Assembly (NCBI GenBank): GCA_905221605.1 | Contig: CAJNDS010002135.1 | Location: 64,001-128,000, forward strand | DNA from: Symbiodinium natans | Lineage: Eukaryota > Sar > Dinophyceae > Suessiales > Symbiodiniaceae | Direction: 5' to 3' | Length of the DNA: 64,000 bases | In this document: piece after piece, positions 23,750 to 35,600 of the stretch | How positions within the stretch are numbered: the stretch's first letter is position 1 | How the letters are laid out: each line of letters opens with the position of its first letter | Program-made: the position numbers and the translations under genes | The notes under the pieces: model-generated | Databases searched by the model: none | Told to the model about the DNA's origin: nothing | Seen by the model: only the letters and a program-made list of their open reading frames with translations

Positions 23750-23825
23750 CGGGCGGGCGCGGAGGGCGCGGAGGGCGCGGAGGGCGCGGAGGGCGCGGAG
23801 GGCGCGGAGGGCGCGGAGGGCGCGG
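23750..23825. repeat. 9-bp GGCGCGGAG minisatellite
   Basis: About eight copies of GGCGCGGAG are preceded by GGGCGGGC units. All frames through it are low complexity (Gly/Arg, Glu/Gly/Ala, or Ala/Pro/Leu on the other strand). Confidence 0.9.
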
Positions 23826-24995
23826 AATCCTTGTCTTCTGAAGAAGTTTTTGTAGTGCCGAAGCTCTGCCATGGCCACTCTATTGTGCATGACATGCCCT
23901 CGGTAGCATCACGGATGGACAAGCACGCCTCACTTCCTGTACAGGTCCTCACTTGTGATGATTCCTCTCCCGTGCGATCTTGGCTTGTGTCTTCGCTTGA
24001 TGGCTTGGCATGTCTTCTGTGCCACTTTGTGACTTCAAATCCTAGCAATGACAGTAGCGACGGGCTTTTAAACTGTGAGTTACAACGCTTTCCGCATTTC
24101 CAGCTCCTAGGTAGTTACAAAACGTGGCAAGAACCTGCAACTCACACCATTTATGTACTTCAGTCAGCTTGAAAATTCTCGAAATCCCAGCAATTACACT
24201 AATCACGAGCTTTCCAGATCCTGGGTGAACAAAAACGTGCCAACCAAAAATCAGACCGTTTATGTAGGTTCGCCAGCTTGAGAATGCTCTAAATCCCACT
24301 TAAATACCGTGCTCTTGGCGGTACTTGGCTGTCAACGGCTTGCACATTCTACAAACACGTGACAGGCATGATGAGGTTGGAAAGGGTACGGTTAGAAAAG
24401 AAAAAAGCCAGGGGGGTTGGCGGAGCGTAGCCCCCGTGCCCCATATTTGCAAACACATGACAGGCCAATCCAAAACGATGAGAGTTTCGAGTCTCGAGAA
24501 TGACGACGACGATGCGTGAGCGCTGCATCTTGACTCGAAGCGAAAGTTGGGTATTTTCGTGGCAAAACCACCTAACATGTGCTTGCTTGAAAGTGATGGT
24601 TCTAAGTTGAAAGCAAACTTAACTTACCGCACCCATGAGCCATCCAGCATGCATCAAGGAACCCAAGGCAGTCCGCAGAGAGAAAAAAAACCTTTCGAGC
24701 AGAACAGGGGAACAACGAGGCATGCATGCGCAGAATAGACGCCAGGCGTTCAGGGCAAAACCCCCCGCTTTATGAGAAAGGTGGGGGTGGGAGGCTCTCT
24801 ACACCCCTAATCCCTACACTCGACACCCTAAAGACCGCTGCGCACCGACGCACAGCATTTAAATTACATGCCAACATCCAAGTCGCATGCAACTGCAAAG
24901 TGAGCCTCCGGGACGCTGCGATCTCCGAGTCCAGTGATGTCAGCCTGGATCCCTATAAGGTACCAAAGCTCCTGGGCAGAGTTGAGGCAAGGGTG

Positions 24996-25146
24996 TCAAA
25001 CTGCATCGGTTGTCAAAAGAGTCATCCCCAAAAACTCCAGCACCTTGGAGCTGAAAGACTTCCACTACAGGCTCCTCATTGTTCTCTACGTCTGTCGCAA
25101 TGGTCAGGCCACGCAAGTCCAGTAGGTTTATGAACCTCACGGCTCG
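24996..25146 (-). CDS. Exon candidate, unknown protein
   Basis: The minus strand reads EPRAVRFINLLDLRGL, then TDVENNEEPVVEVFQLQ and GVFGDDSF, a well-patterned mix of beta-like and acidic segments. It may start at the CAG acceptor near 25147. It ends near 24996 or at the GT following CTCCAA. I do not recognise the family, and neighbouring exons could not be joined. Confidence 0.4.
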
Positions 25147-28100
25147 CGGCTCTGACGAGCACAAACACACTGGACTGGCGAAATCAACACCGATTATTTG
25201 AGGTGCACTGGAAGGGCGAGCATCGTTGACCTACCGTGCTCACACTGCGGGCTTCCCCGTAGGATGTTGAAAAACTGCGCAAAAAACTACGCCCGCAACG
25301 CGCAGGGGCTGAGAGAGCTTGGCAAGCCAAAAAAGTCAGCAGCTAGCCCACGCACGGACGCACAACATGTGTTTAAAGCGCCTTGCAAGGTACAGTCTGT
25401 TAGATTGAGTTGGAATGCCAATTCTGCTGAGGAAGCTTGAGGTTCATGCCGATCTGCGGCTGTCTGCTTCGAGCGTGCGTAGCCCTAATCCTCATCCTGC
25501 CCTTTGATGAGCGTCCCAGTTGTGGGCGAAACGCTGAAGTCTCAGGAATCTTGTGGTGAGTAAACTGCCTGACGAGAAGAACCAAGAGCGGGAAAAAAAA
25601 AAAAAAACAGTGCTTGTGCTCAGCAGTTTGTACAGTATCCAGGAACGACGGTGCAGCAGCAGATAGATTCTGATCTGTCCTTCTTCGTTTCGTTCATCTT
25701 TTCAATCTTTCCAATCAATCTCTTCAGGGGTGGAGGGCGTGCTTGAGATACAACAAAAAAGATATTCCTTCCAGCAGCTTATTGCTGTCGTGACTTGCTC
25801 TGCGCTGCAATAGCCAGTGCGCATCCAAAGATATCCTGGAGCTCACGATCCTGCACCATGTGCTGCAATAAGCCCACGGCATCTCGCCCGACTTCTTGCG
25901 ATTCGGCAGAAGTGCCGTAAAGGCACAGCCACGCTCACTGGCAAGGGCATGCGAATGATGGCGCGATTTTTCACCAGAGGGAGATCATGACATGCTCGAC
26001 TCCCCATTCCCCATCATCAAGCTTCTAAAACGATCTCACCAAGCTGAAAGAGGGAGCCTCGCCAGCCTGAGACCAACCAGATCCGACGGAGAGATGGGGC
26101 CTCGGCAGCGCAGATCCCAACGTGAGCTCGCTGTTGGATGAGTTCGGAGCTACCACTAAATCTCATCACTGGGCCTCCAAACAGTCGGAATCTTGGGAAA
26201 AGAGAGGCAAACCATGGCATGGCACGAATCACGAAAGGCTTTGGCCTTGAAGCATGAAGCACCTCTGAGGTCTCCACACCCCTGATTCAGGAAGCGGCAA
26301 TTGGCCCCCAGGATCTCGCTCCTTTCATTGCGCGGCTTTGAGCCATTGAGCGCATTTTGAACTCACAAGCACCACCCCCGTCCTCTTGAAACCCGTCATT
26401 TTTTCAAAGGCTTCTGACACGGCAATGAGGGGGAAATCCTTGCCTAGGTGCCAGAATCAGGTCAGCCCTGGGCACAGGAACCACCCCAAGAGGACCTTCG
26501 CCTCAGCCTTAGAGCCCAACCACGTGGGTCTGCGATGGTCACGCAGAAATTGCATGACCCGACCTGGGCGTGAGAAAGCATGGACCAGCATATGATGCAT
26601 GATGTGCTTTGCGAAGCATCTGTCCGCCGTGTTATCTTCCACTGCCCTGAAAGCTGCCCACTGCTCCTTGTATGGCTTTCTTCACGAGCGCCTGGTTCAC
26701 CTCGGCAATGGCTCGTTCATGTCCAGTCCAGGGTCAAGGTATGTCAAGGTAGTCACAGAACCATTTAGGCCAGGACCACATCCGTGATGATGGCATCGAT
26801 GTCTTCCTGGAGGCACAAGAAAAGCATCCGTTTAATTTTTTTAGATGGACGAAATCAACTTCATAGCACTCTCTTCATAACACTCTCTCCACAAGAGGTT
26901 TCTGCAGCACGCGGTGTTCAGGGTCTCATGCCACAAGTGCAGGATGTAGATGAGACGTGAGAATTGCATCACACACCTGCGTCCTCAAGAATCGAGGCAT
27001 CATGGAGCACCGACTTCAAGCCCACCCGAAACCTCCGAAAATCTCCGAAACCTGAAGCCCGAAGTGCACCTCACATGCAGAAACTTCCTCAGCACAATAC
27101 AGTCTAGTGCATATCTCCTTCTCCGGGAAACAAACCCCCACCCGCAACCCTAAGCCCGCAAGAGTCATAATGTATCCTGGCAAAGGGTTGAACAGATTTT
27201 GTGGCGTGTGAAAAAAAGCCAGGGCACTGTGAGTTGGCGGCCGGTTGACTGCTCCAAAGAAACGGAGACCTGGCGGCGCCGAGATCTTTGACGAAAGGGA
27301 AGGGCTCAACTAGGACTTTGTGGTTTGTTTTGCGGTTTAGGCTATATTGAAACGTCTAAGGCTATACAAGCTCAAGGTCGGCTGACAGTCATGAAGTCTC
27401 GTAGGTAGGGGGGAGGGCGGGGCGCTGTCCTAGGTTCAAGTAGCTAGTGACTTCCCTCACTTTGGTTTGAAAAGGTCGGGCACGGCCTTTGGCTTCCAGG
27501 CCAGAGGCGGCACCGGATCCTCGTCCTCGTCGGGCACCTGCGGTAGGGGCAAACCCTTGGGAGCCAAAGCTTCGGCTCATGGCTCAGAGCTTAGGAGTGG
27601 GACTTAGTGCCTGTTTCGGCCTTCTGGGGAGCTGTTCCAAGCCTTTTGGACTCTACTTGCAGGACTTGGGCTCGCAACAGAAGTTCATCGTGCGCTCGTC
27701 TCTTTTCCAGAGTGGTGCTGTGCCCGCGCCCTTCATGTGTGTGCCTGATGCGCTGCAGCGCCGCAGCGCACGTGAGAGGCTTTGAAGCTTGACTGCACGG
27801 CCTTCTCATCCATGCGCACATGAGCTGCCTTTGGCAGCGAGATAGTGCGCACCGCGACCCCGAATCAGCGCTTGTTCCAGGCATAGCCAGCCCGACGGCC
27901 TGCTCTTCCAGCCCTGGCAGCAACAAATCTGGCACGTGCGTGAACGCTGGATCTGGACAGCCATGCTTTGGCAGCACGGTGCCGCAAAGTGAGCCGCGCA
28001 GGAAAGCAGAATGTTAAGAAGATGCCAGATTTTTCTGATGCCGCTGGGAGCTGAGACGCTGACAAGTGCGAGAGCCTCTGACGCGTGTCCTGGCCACAGA

Positions 28101-28898
28101 CTCACCCCAGCTATCTAGCACAACGTCTGGGATGCTAACATAAACCGCTAGGTCGCTAAGGCTGCCTGCATTTTTTCATACTTTCCCAGTAATCGCCTCA
28201 TTCAAAGCCCTGTGCGCTCTGCTCCATGTTTTCTCCCCAGGCATCTCAAGCGGAGTCATTCGTGGGCTATTCCACATAGGTTGCCTTGGCTCACTCCACG
28301 AAAGTGAGTTCGAAACCTCGTGAGACATGCGCGGAGCGCCGGCTATACTGGAGCTTGGAGTGTCTTGCAGAATCTTGCAGCTCTCCTCATCGGCGCATGG
28401 TTGCGCGCTTCACAGCCTCCACCGCCTCCGCAGAGCACCGGTGGTGGACGGCCCGATTTGTTCATCGATTCTTGCGCGTCGTTCCCTTATGTTCCCTTGC
28501 GCCTGGCGCAGACTCCTTGCCGAGGCTGCAACCGAAGGCGCTCCGGCCGCGAGGGAGAGGTCCTCATGCACAGAGCCGTTTCAAAGAGCAAGGATGTGCA
28601 TGGACACGTCGTGTGTATGGCTCGACGTCGCGATGGAACCTCGCGGAACATGCCGCGCGTATGCTTCCCGCTTTCATCCTCTGCTGCTTCCCGGATCAGC
28701 CTGAGAGCGGAAGTGCTGGAAGTAAACACTTGGTCTAGCTGCGCACAGCTTTACACGAATCCATTCTGGTCTAAAATCAGACTCGGAGGGCGGCCTCAGC
28801 ATGATGCTGTCCATGCCACCTGCAGGTCTCCTTGGGAAGTCGCCCATTCCAACAAGCATACCCTCATTGCAACATACTGCAACATACTGCAACCAACT
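25147..28898. other. Mostly non-coding; one weak exon candidate inside
   Basis: There is a 15-base A run near 25592. Short frames on both strands near 26450-26830 and 27590-28110 lack consistent coding character. The only frame I list separately is 26017-26277. Confidence 0.4.
26017..26277 (-). CDS. Possible exon, unknown (86 codons)
   Basis: This is an uninterrupted minus-strand frame with aromatic-rich, beta-like patterning, for example PWFASLFPRFRLFGGPV and RIWLVSGWRGSLFQLGEIV. It ends at a stop at 26017. No recognisable motif, signal or repeat is present. Support is composition and strand bias only. Confidence 0.3.
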   Translation of the reverse strand: METSEVLHASRPKPFVIRAMPWFASLFPRFRLFGGPVMRFSGSSELIQQRAHVGICAAEAPSLRRIWLVSGWRGSLFQLGEIVLEA

Positions 28899-29076
28899 TT
28901 ATATGCAACTAAGATGGAGATGGTTGGAGCCTTCTGCCAAGTCGCGGAACCCAAGCCGTGCGGCAAAGTCTTTGCTCAGCGGCCGGCACAACCTGAAAGC
29001 TGCTCGACGAGCGCTCTCTGCTCGTCCAAAAGCAAAGTAAGAACGCATCAAGCAGCACATGGTCTCAGCATGGCGC

Positions 29077-31431
29077 GTTGCCAGGATCATCATCGACGAA
29101 CAGCACCTGCTAGCATCAAGTAGCACCGTACGCACACACACACAGACGTACAGAGACAGTGCTAGCTGTTACCTATCCCTCCACTTACTTTGGGTTACTG
29201 CCAAATTCCATGATGTGCGAAAGCCTGCCACGCAGAGAGGCCGTCCTTTCGCCGGAGCTCTTCTATGATGCGATCCTGGTCAGGGTCATCTGTATCACTC
29301 GGGAGGGTCATGTATTCTGGGTCTGGGCGACCTAAACCAGCACCGAAGCTCCGAAACCAAAAGCATCGTGCCCGCACCTTTCTGCCCTGCTTCGCCTCCG
29401 ATAGAGGGTGTTCTCTGCCGATGACCTTCAGGGGCAAACCTGTGCAACTACGGCCTCGGCTGAGCTCGGCTGGCTCCGCCCCAACAGTCCCAGCGACGCT
29501 GTTGGTGCTGCCAACCTCGGCGAAGAACTTCCGCAGCCCGCCTTTGGCTAAGGCTGCATCGACCACCATCCCAAAGCCGGTAGTGATCACAATCACCTTG
29601 CGCTGTGGAGTCTGCCTGGTCATGCACCAATGAAACTCCCGTCTCAGAGAAAAGGCTCTGACAACCACAAGATCTACAAAGCCTACGTTCCATGGCAAAG
29701 CTTGCGGATGTTTTCGGCATGGTCGATGCGACTACAGTTCACCCGCGCAGTCCTTGTTTGTGTGTGGAGGAGGATGCGCTTGCCAATGCTTGTCGCAAAC
29801 ACTCCCTCTACTTCATATCTCAAAGCTCTCGAAGCGTAAACTTCCCTGCCAACAATTGGGGTCTTAAGCACAGTAGGCTCCTGGAAAACCTACGAGACTT
29901 CCCCCGCTGAGGCCATACTGCAGACGCCTTGGGTTGAAGAGGTTTGGGTTTTTTGGGGTTGTGGGGGTAAGGGCTTGGGGGAGGAAGAGAGATTGACCCC
30001 CTTCGATACCTGACATTCGATGCTGACAGGTTGCAAGAGGCTCTGGAAGAAGTTCTTCAACTCTTGCAGCCTAGCTGGTCCGCCATAGATCCTGCAAGAA
30101 AAGCTCTCCCTAGACTCCTTAGAGGATCTCATGCAGGACTGCCACTCTGGCTTTGTTGGCTGTATCCTAGCACTTCCTCGGTCGAAAGCCGTGTCCTGGC
30201 AGGAAATTCAGGCTCTTCCCGGCACTGGATCTCCAGCTTAGCCTTCTGTGAGGGGCCATCGAAACCCCCACGTCGGCAAAGCTCCTCCAAACGTCGTGAG
30301 ATGTGCAGAAACATCTAGAATCTAGAAGAACTATCATGAGCTGCGGTCGCCGTCACAGCATGTACCCATGACCGGTCGGGCCCGTACTCGGTTCAACAGC
30401 ACACCCTTGCAAACTTCCTGCAGTCAACTAGCAGCCTGCTGCCAACCCTTCTAGCTGCAATCCTCGAAGACATGGATGGCTGCAATGGTGCAGTCAAAGT
30501 CGAAGCACATGAGCTGCAGCTCGCTGCTCGGGCCGCTGGGTTTCGGCCGATCCCAGGAGCTCTGCCCCGTGCCGCCCGTGCTGCGGTCCGCTGGCCTGGA
30601 CCAGGAAGACTCCTTGGTTTGGGCGTTGTAGTAGAAGGTCCGCCCAGATTCATCGACATGCTCGGTCCACTCGCTCTTCGACTCTCCCGGCTTCTGCCAG
30701 CTTGTCTCCTTTGTTTCCACGTTGAAGTAGAAGACCTTGCCACTTGCTGGGTCTCGGTGTTCCGTCCAGCCGTCCGATCTCTTCAAAGGAGCGGCTGGGG
30801 GAGGGGGCGGACGGGCAGAGCCCGAGGGTGAAGTGGGTTTGGTCCAGCTGCTCTCCTGAGTGAAGGGGTTGTAGAAGAAACGCCTTCCAGAGTTGGGATC
30901 AGTGTGCTCCTCCCACTTGGGCACCCTCGCATGCTCAGGTGCAGGTGGTGCAGGTGGGGGTGTTGGTGGTGTTGGGGATGGAGGCAGTGGGGCGGCGGGA
31001 GCTTGGTGAGCAAGCGGCTTGCCCTTGGCCGCACTGCGATCACTACGATGCTCAGGCACGTCGTGGCCTGGCTTCAACCACGCAGACTCCTTTGTGGTAC
31101 TGTTGTAGTAGAAGGTTCGGCCAGAGTCAGGGTCCACGTGCTCAGTCCATGGATCAGGATCCGATTTGGAGGAGTACATGGAGGTTGATGCGCCATTAGA
31201 GGGCTTCTTCCAGCTGGTTTCCTTCGTTTCAGTGTTGAAGTAGAAGGTCTTTCCGCTTGCGGGGTCTCTATGTTCCGTCCAACTGTCAGAAGTCCGCGCT
31301 GGGGCTGACGGGTAGCCTGCTGAGCGGGATGCAGGCTTTGTCCAGCTTGTTTCGTTGGTGGTCGGATTGAAGAAGAACTTCTTCCCACTACCCGGGTCCA
31401 CGTGCTCCTCCCACTGTGATGGCGGCACAGC
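29077..31431 (-). CDS. WW-repeat protein with C-terminal HAD phosphatase-like domain
   Basis: The large exon (about 31431-30463) encodes six WW domains separated by Pro/Ala/Ser-rich linkers, each with the pattern W..H.DP.SG..F.YN..T.E..W..P. It then enters a HAD domain: motif I CFDFDCTI (DxDxT). In-phase small exons follow: 30314-30226; 30091-30010 (YGGPARLQELKNFFQSL); 29596-29516 (VIVITTGFG, motif II, then GGLRKFFAE); and 29425-29378 (VIGREHPLSEAKQGRK, candidate motif III Lys). Exon 29106-29077 reads VLFVDDDPGN (motif IV). The link from 29378 to 29106 and the 3' end are not resolved. Donors are GA at 30462 and GT elsewhere; the 29515-29426 intron is 90 nt. WW domains bind proline-rich ligands; HAD enzymes are usually Mg-dependent phosphatases. 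The catalytic aspartates are present, so activity is plausible, but the substrate is unknown. It may be the 3' half of the WW gene upstream. Confidence 0.72.
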
Positions 31432-32633
31432 TGACCCACGCATGTCTGGCACGTTTATGCCATGCAGCGTGGGTCCATTGCGGCTTTGGCATGCTGCAAG
31501 TTCGGCATGGGTATCTATGGAAGTCCTACCGAGTGAGCATGAGGTGCCTGTGGGCTTGGAAGCCGCCGACTGCATTGCTGTACACTGCTGCTGCACGTGG
31601 TTGCAGGTCACTCCCTGAAAATTCGATTGCAAGCGATTTCGTGTTGACTGTGTTGACACATGCCTCAATGGATGTATGCTCCATGTGAAAGAAACTTTCA
31701 GTTGGCCCGCTGCACTGAAGGCCCAGGATGCAATGGCTATTGGCCAGGAAAGAGTCACCGCAGAAGACCCTACAAACGCAAGGGCTGGGTATCTGGAAGC
31801 CACATGCAGCTTTTTTTCAACCTGAGGACAGATGAGCTGCATCACGTCTGCACAGCGCAGGAGGTCCTCACAATCCAACGTGATATAACGTGATCTCAGG
31901 AACTTACGAAACTGCCATCAGAAGGGACAGCTGAAGCCACTGGGGTTCAGCCTCTCCTTTCAAAACGTCCCACACGCCCGCATCAGCGTCTCATCCTCAA
32001 GCATGCGCATTAGCCTGAGCCACATAGGTGAAGCTGCGGTGACCAAGTTGGAACGGAACCATGTAACTTACAGGAAGCTAAACTGATCCATCGCACACGA
32101 AAGCGGCCTTGGCGGTCTTGCCTTGCGAGCGTCTCAAGGCAGACAAGCGCGCAAAATGAGGGCTTTCCGACGGACATGGTCTTGTCTGGCCATGCTTCAC
32201 CAGCTTCGCTCGCATTGACATCTTTCGTAGAAGGCCCTACTGCACATGAAGGCAGAAGCCTCACAAAAACATCCTCAGAAACATCCAAAGCAAATCGATG
32301 AGAGCAAACCCAGCCTTACGAAGGCAGAGGAATCATGGTCTGTCCCAACCTCGGTGTTCAGAGAGTCTTGCGAACTGTATGACAGCGGCAATGGATAGTG
32401 GCTGATAGTGGCTGTACACTATTGTACACTGCACTCGCTACAGGCAGAGAGAAATATAGCAGATGTCATGAGTCGTGAGGCCCCCCTTGACCAGGGCATG
32501 TCCAGAATCGCAGATCGTCATGTACAGTCTGGCTCAGTTGCCTTGAATTCCTGTCGGTAACTAGACGGATTCTGGAAGAACTAGCTTCCTCAGCATGCGG
32601 CACTGAATCCCTTGCCGCCAGGTGGCGAGTCTC
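31432..32633. other. Intron or spacer between the two WW segments
   Basis: No exon could be placed with confidence. The continuous frame that extends upstream of the six-WW exon into this area has no WW character and is probably intron read-through. The segment either separates two genes or is an intron of one very large WW-HAD gene. Confidence 0.45.
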
Positions 32634-35600
32634 CTTTGTGACTGCATTGTAGTAGAAGGGCTTCCTTGTCAGAGGAGAACAACACCCCCACCCCACTCTT
32701 TGCCCCTCAAGCCACATAACTCCGTCGCCAAGGGGCCCCGATGATGGGTCGCTGTGCTCTTCCCAGTTCCTTCAGGAACTCTCAAAGAGCGACTCTCGAC
32801 CGCTTAAAAGTTTATAAACCAGTCTACGCTTGCTTTGCGTTCACACGATTCACATATATTCACATGATGCTGCATCATCCGCGCTCAGCACGCCATGAAC
32901 CGCTGCCCGGAGCCCTGACAGAGTTGCAGACAAGATGCGGCGGCAAGCCTCCGGCTGCCTCGACTTTACAGAAGCAGGATTAAAGTCACGCCAGAGCTGC
33001 CTTCACGAAGCAAGATGAATATATTGCCATCTCTACTCAGGCCAATCCCCCTTGACTGCCAGCCCAGTGGCAGCTGCTGGCTTGTCCCAAGACGTTTCCT
33101 GCAGGGAGAGCTGGTAAAGATTTGCATATCGACAACTGCCGTTTGGTGCTGACTCGGACTCTAGTCAGCAGATTGCTTGTCATGCGCAGCTTAGGTTGAA
33201 ATCCCTTTCGCTCCTTGGTCACTTTGTTGTAGTAAAAGGTCTTGCCACTGGTCGGATCCTTGTGCTCTTCCCACTCGGGTGGCAAGCCTCCTCCCGGAGA
33301 AGGGGCTGCTGGGGATGCCGCGCCCTTCGGCTTGTCCCAGGATGTCTCCTTCGTGACCTTGTTGTAGTAAAACACTTTTCCAGAGGACGGATCCTTGTGC
33401 TCCTCCCAATTTGGCGGCAAGCCTGCTGGGGCTGCCGAAGCTGAGGCACCCTTCGGCTTCTCCCAGGACGTCTCCTTGGTCACCTTGTTGTAGTAGAAGG
33501 TCTTCAATGTGGATGGATCCTTGTGCTCCTCCCAGTTGGGAGGAAGGCCCCCAATGGTGGTGGCTGGCTTGATTGCAGGTGCAAGAGCAGGCTTTGGAGC
33601 TGGCTTGTCCCACGAGGTCTCCTTTGTGATTTTGTTGTAGTAGAACGTCTTTCCACTGCCAGGATCCTTGTGTTCCTCCCACTCCGGTGGTAAGCCGCCA
33701 GCCGCAGGTGCCCCGGGAGCTGCTGGCGCCGCCGCGCTCTTCGGCTTGTCCCAGGATGTCTCCTTCGTGACCTTGTTGTAGTAAAACACTTTTCCAGAGG
33801 ACGGATCCTTGTGCTCCTCCCAATTTGGCGGTAAGCCGCCGGCATCAGGAAGAGCTGGCGCGGCACCCTTCGGCTTCTCCCAGGACGTCTCCTTGGTCAC
33901 CTTGTTGTAGTAGAACGTCTTTAATGTGGATGGGTCCTTGTGCTCCTCCCAGTTGGGAGGAAGGCCCCCAAGGGTGGTGGCTGGCTTGATTGCAGGTGCA
34001 AGAGCAGGCTTTGGAGCTGGCTTGTCCCACGTGGTCTCCTTGGTTGTCTTGTTGTAGTAGAAAGTCTTTCCGCTGCCAGGATCCTTGTGTTCCTCCCACT
34101 CAGGTGGCAAGCCGCCAGCCGCCGGTGCCGCGGGAGCTGCTGGCGCAGCCGCGCCCTTCGGCTTGTCCCAGGATGTCTCCTTCGTGACCTTGTTGTAGTA
34201 AAACACTTTTCCAGAGGACGGATCCTTGTGCTCCTCCCAATTTGGCGGTAAGCCGCCGGCATCAGGAAGAGCTGGCGCGGCACCCTTCGGCTTCTCCCAG
34301 GACGTCTCCTTGGTCACCTTGTTGTAGTAGAACGTCTTTAATGTGGATGGGTCCTTGTGCTCCTCCCAGTTGGGAGGAAGGCCCCCAAGGGTGGTGGCTG
34401 GCTTGATTGCAGGTGCAAGAGCAGGCTTTGGAGCTGGCTTGTCCCACGTGGTCTCCTTGGTTGTCTTGTTGTAGTAGAAAGTCTTTCCGCTGCCAGGATC
34501 CTTGTGTTCCTCCCACTCAGGTGGCAAGCCGCCAGCCGCCGGTGCCGCGGGAGCTGCTGGCGCAGCCGCGCCCTTCGGCTTGTCCCAGGATGTCTCCTTC
34601 GTGACCTTGTTGTAATAGTAGGTCTTGCCTGTTGTAGGATCTTTGTGCTCTTCCCAGTTTGGAGGTAATCCAGCTGGTGCCAACGGGGCAGGGACGGCAG
34701 GCTTGGCTGCGAGCGCTGCAGGCTTGTCCCATGTGGTTTCCTTGGTCAGCTTGTTGTAATAATACGTCTTGCCGGTAGATGGATCCTTGTGTTCTGTCCA
34801 ATCGCTCGCTCCAGGCGCAGGTGGTGCCCCCGGTGCTCCGGGCGCCTTTGGAGCCGCCGGGGCTAGCGGAGTGGTCGCCGCCAGTTTTGGCGCAGGCTTG
34901 TCCCAGGTGGTCTCCTTGGTGATCTTGTTGTAGTAGTAAGTCTTGCCTGTCACCGGATCCTTGTGCTCTGTCCAGTCATCTTTCAGATCTGGAGCTGGCG
35001 GCGCACCTGGAGCCAAAGGTGCCTTTGGAGCTAATGGAGTCGTAGCGGCAAGCTTTGGCGCTGGCTTGTCCCAAGTGGTCTCCTTAGTGATTTTGTTGTA
35101 GTAGTAAGTCTTGCCTGTCACTGGGTCCTTGTGCTCTGTCCAGTCGTCTTTCGGAGCTAACGGCGCGCCGGGGGCTAAAGGGGCCTTCGGAGCGCCCGGT
35201 GCTGATGGCACTCCAGGCTTGGGTGCTGGCTTTTCCCAGGTGGTCTCCTTGGTGATCTTGTTGTAGTAATATGTCTTGCCGGTCACCGGGTCCTTGTGCT
35301 CTGTCCACTCAGTCGGGAGTGCCGGAGCAAAGGGAGCGCCGGGTGCTGCTGGTGCTTTTGGAGCACCCGGCACTGGCGGAACAGCCGGCTTAGGTGCCAG
35401 GGGAGCTCCAGGAGCAGCTGGTGCCAAGGGCGCTTTGGGGGCCAAGGGTGCTGCAGGGCTTGGGGACGCGATCGAAACTGTTGGTCTGCTGAGGCCTCCA
35501 GGTGGGGGTGGCGCGAGGGGCGAGGCTGAGGAGATCCCCGGCCGAGCACCTGGTGCCGGCGGCGCCGGGCCCGAGGGCACCTTCGGTGCTGCCGGCGCCC

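Larger units (their letters stand above)
22353..24995. other. No firm gene; several simple repeats and a palindrome
   Basis: A minus-strand frame near 22840-22960 (AEAHQILQALAGHFEFEVW) looks exon-like but has no clear boundaries. A GA microsatellite lies at 22385-22422, a G run at 23607-23617, a 15-bp-arm palindrome at 23622-23652 and a GGCGCGGAG array at 23750-23825. Confidence 0.4.

Noticed and set aside
26450-26830. Possible retrotransposon integrase remnant on the minus strand
   Set aside because: Short pieces looked faintly integrase-like, but no D-D-E residues or conserved spacing could be found.
28320-29123. 267-codon plus-strand open frame
   Set aside because: It runs antisense to the HAD exon at 29077-29106, has no domain, and its composition is Arg/Ser/Cys-rich and unpatterned.
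33191-35549. Several plus- and minus-strand frames over the WW array
   Set aside because: They are frame shadows of the repeated WW exon and repeat with the same 417-bp period.
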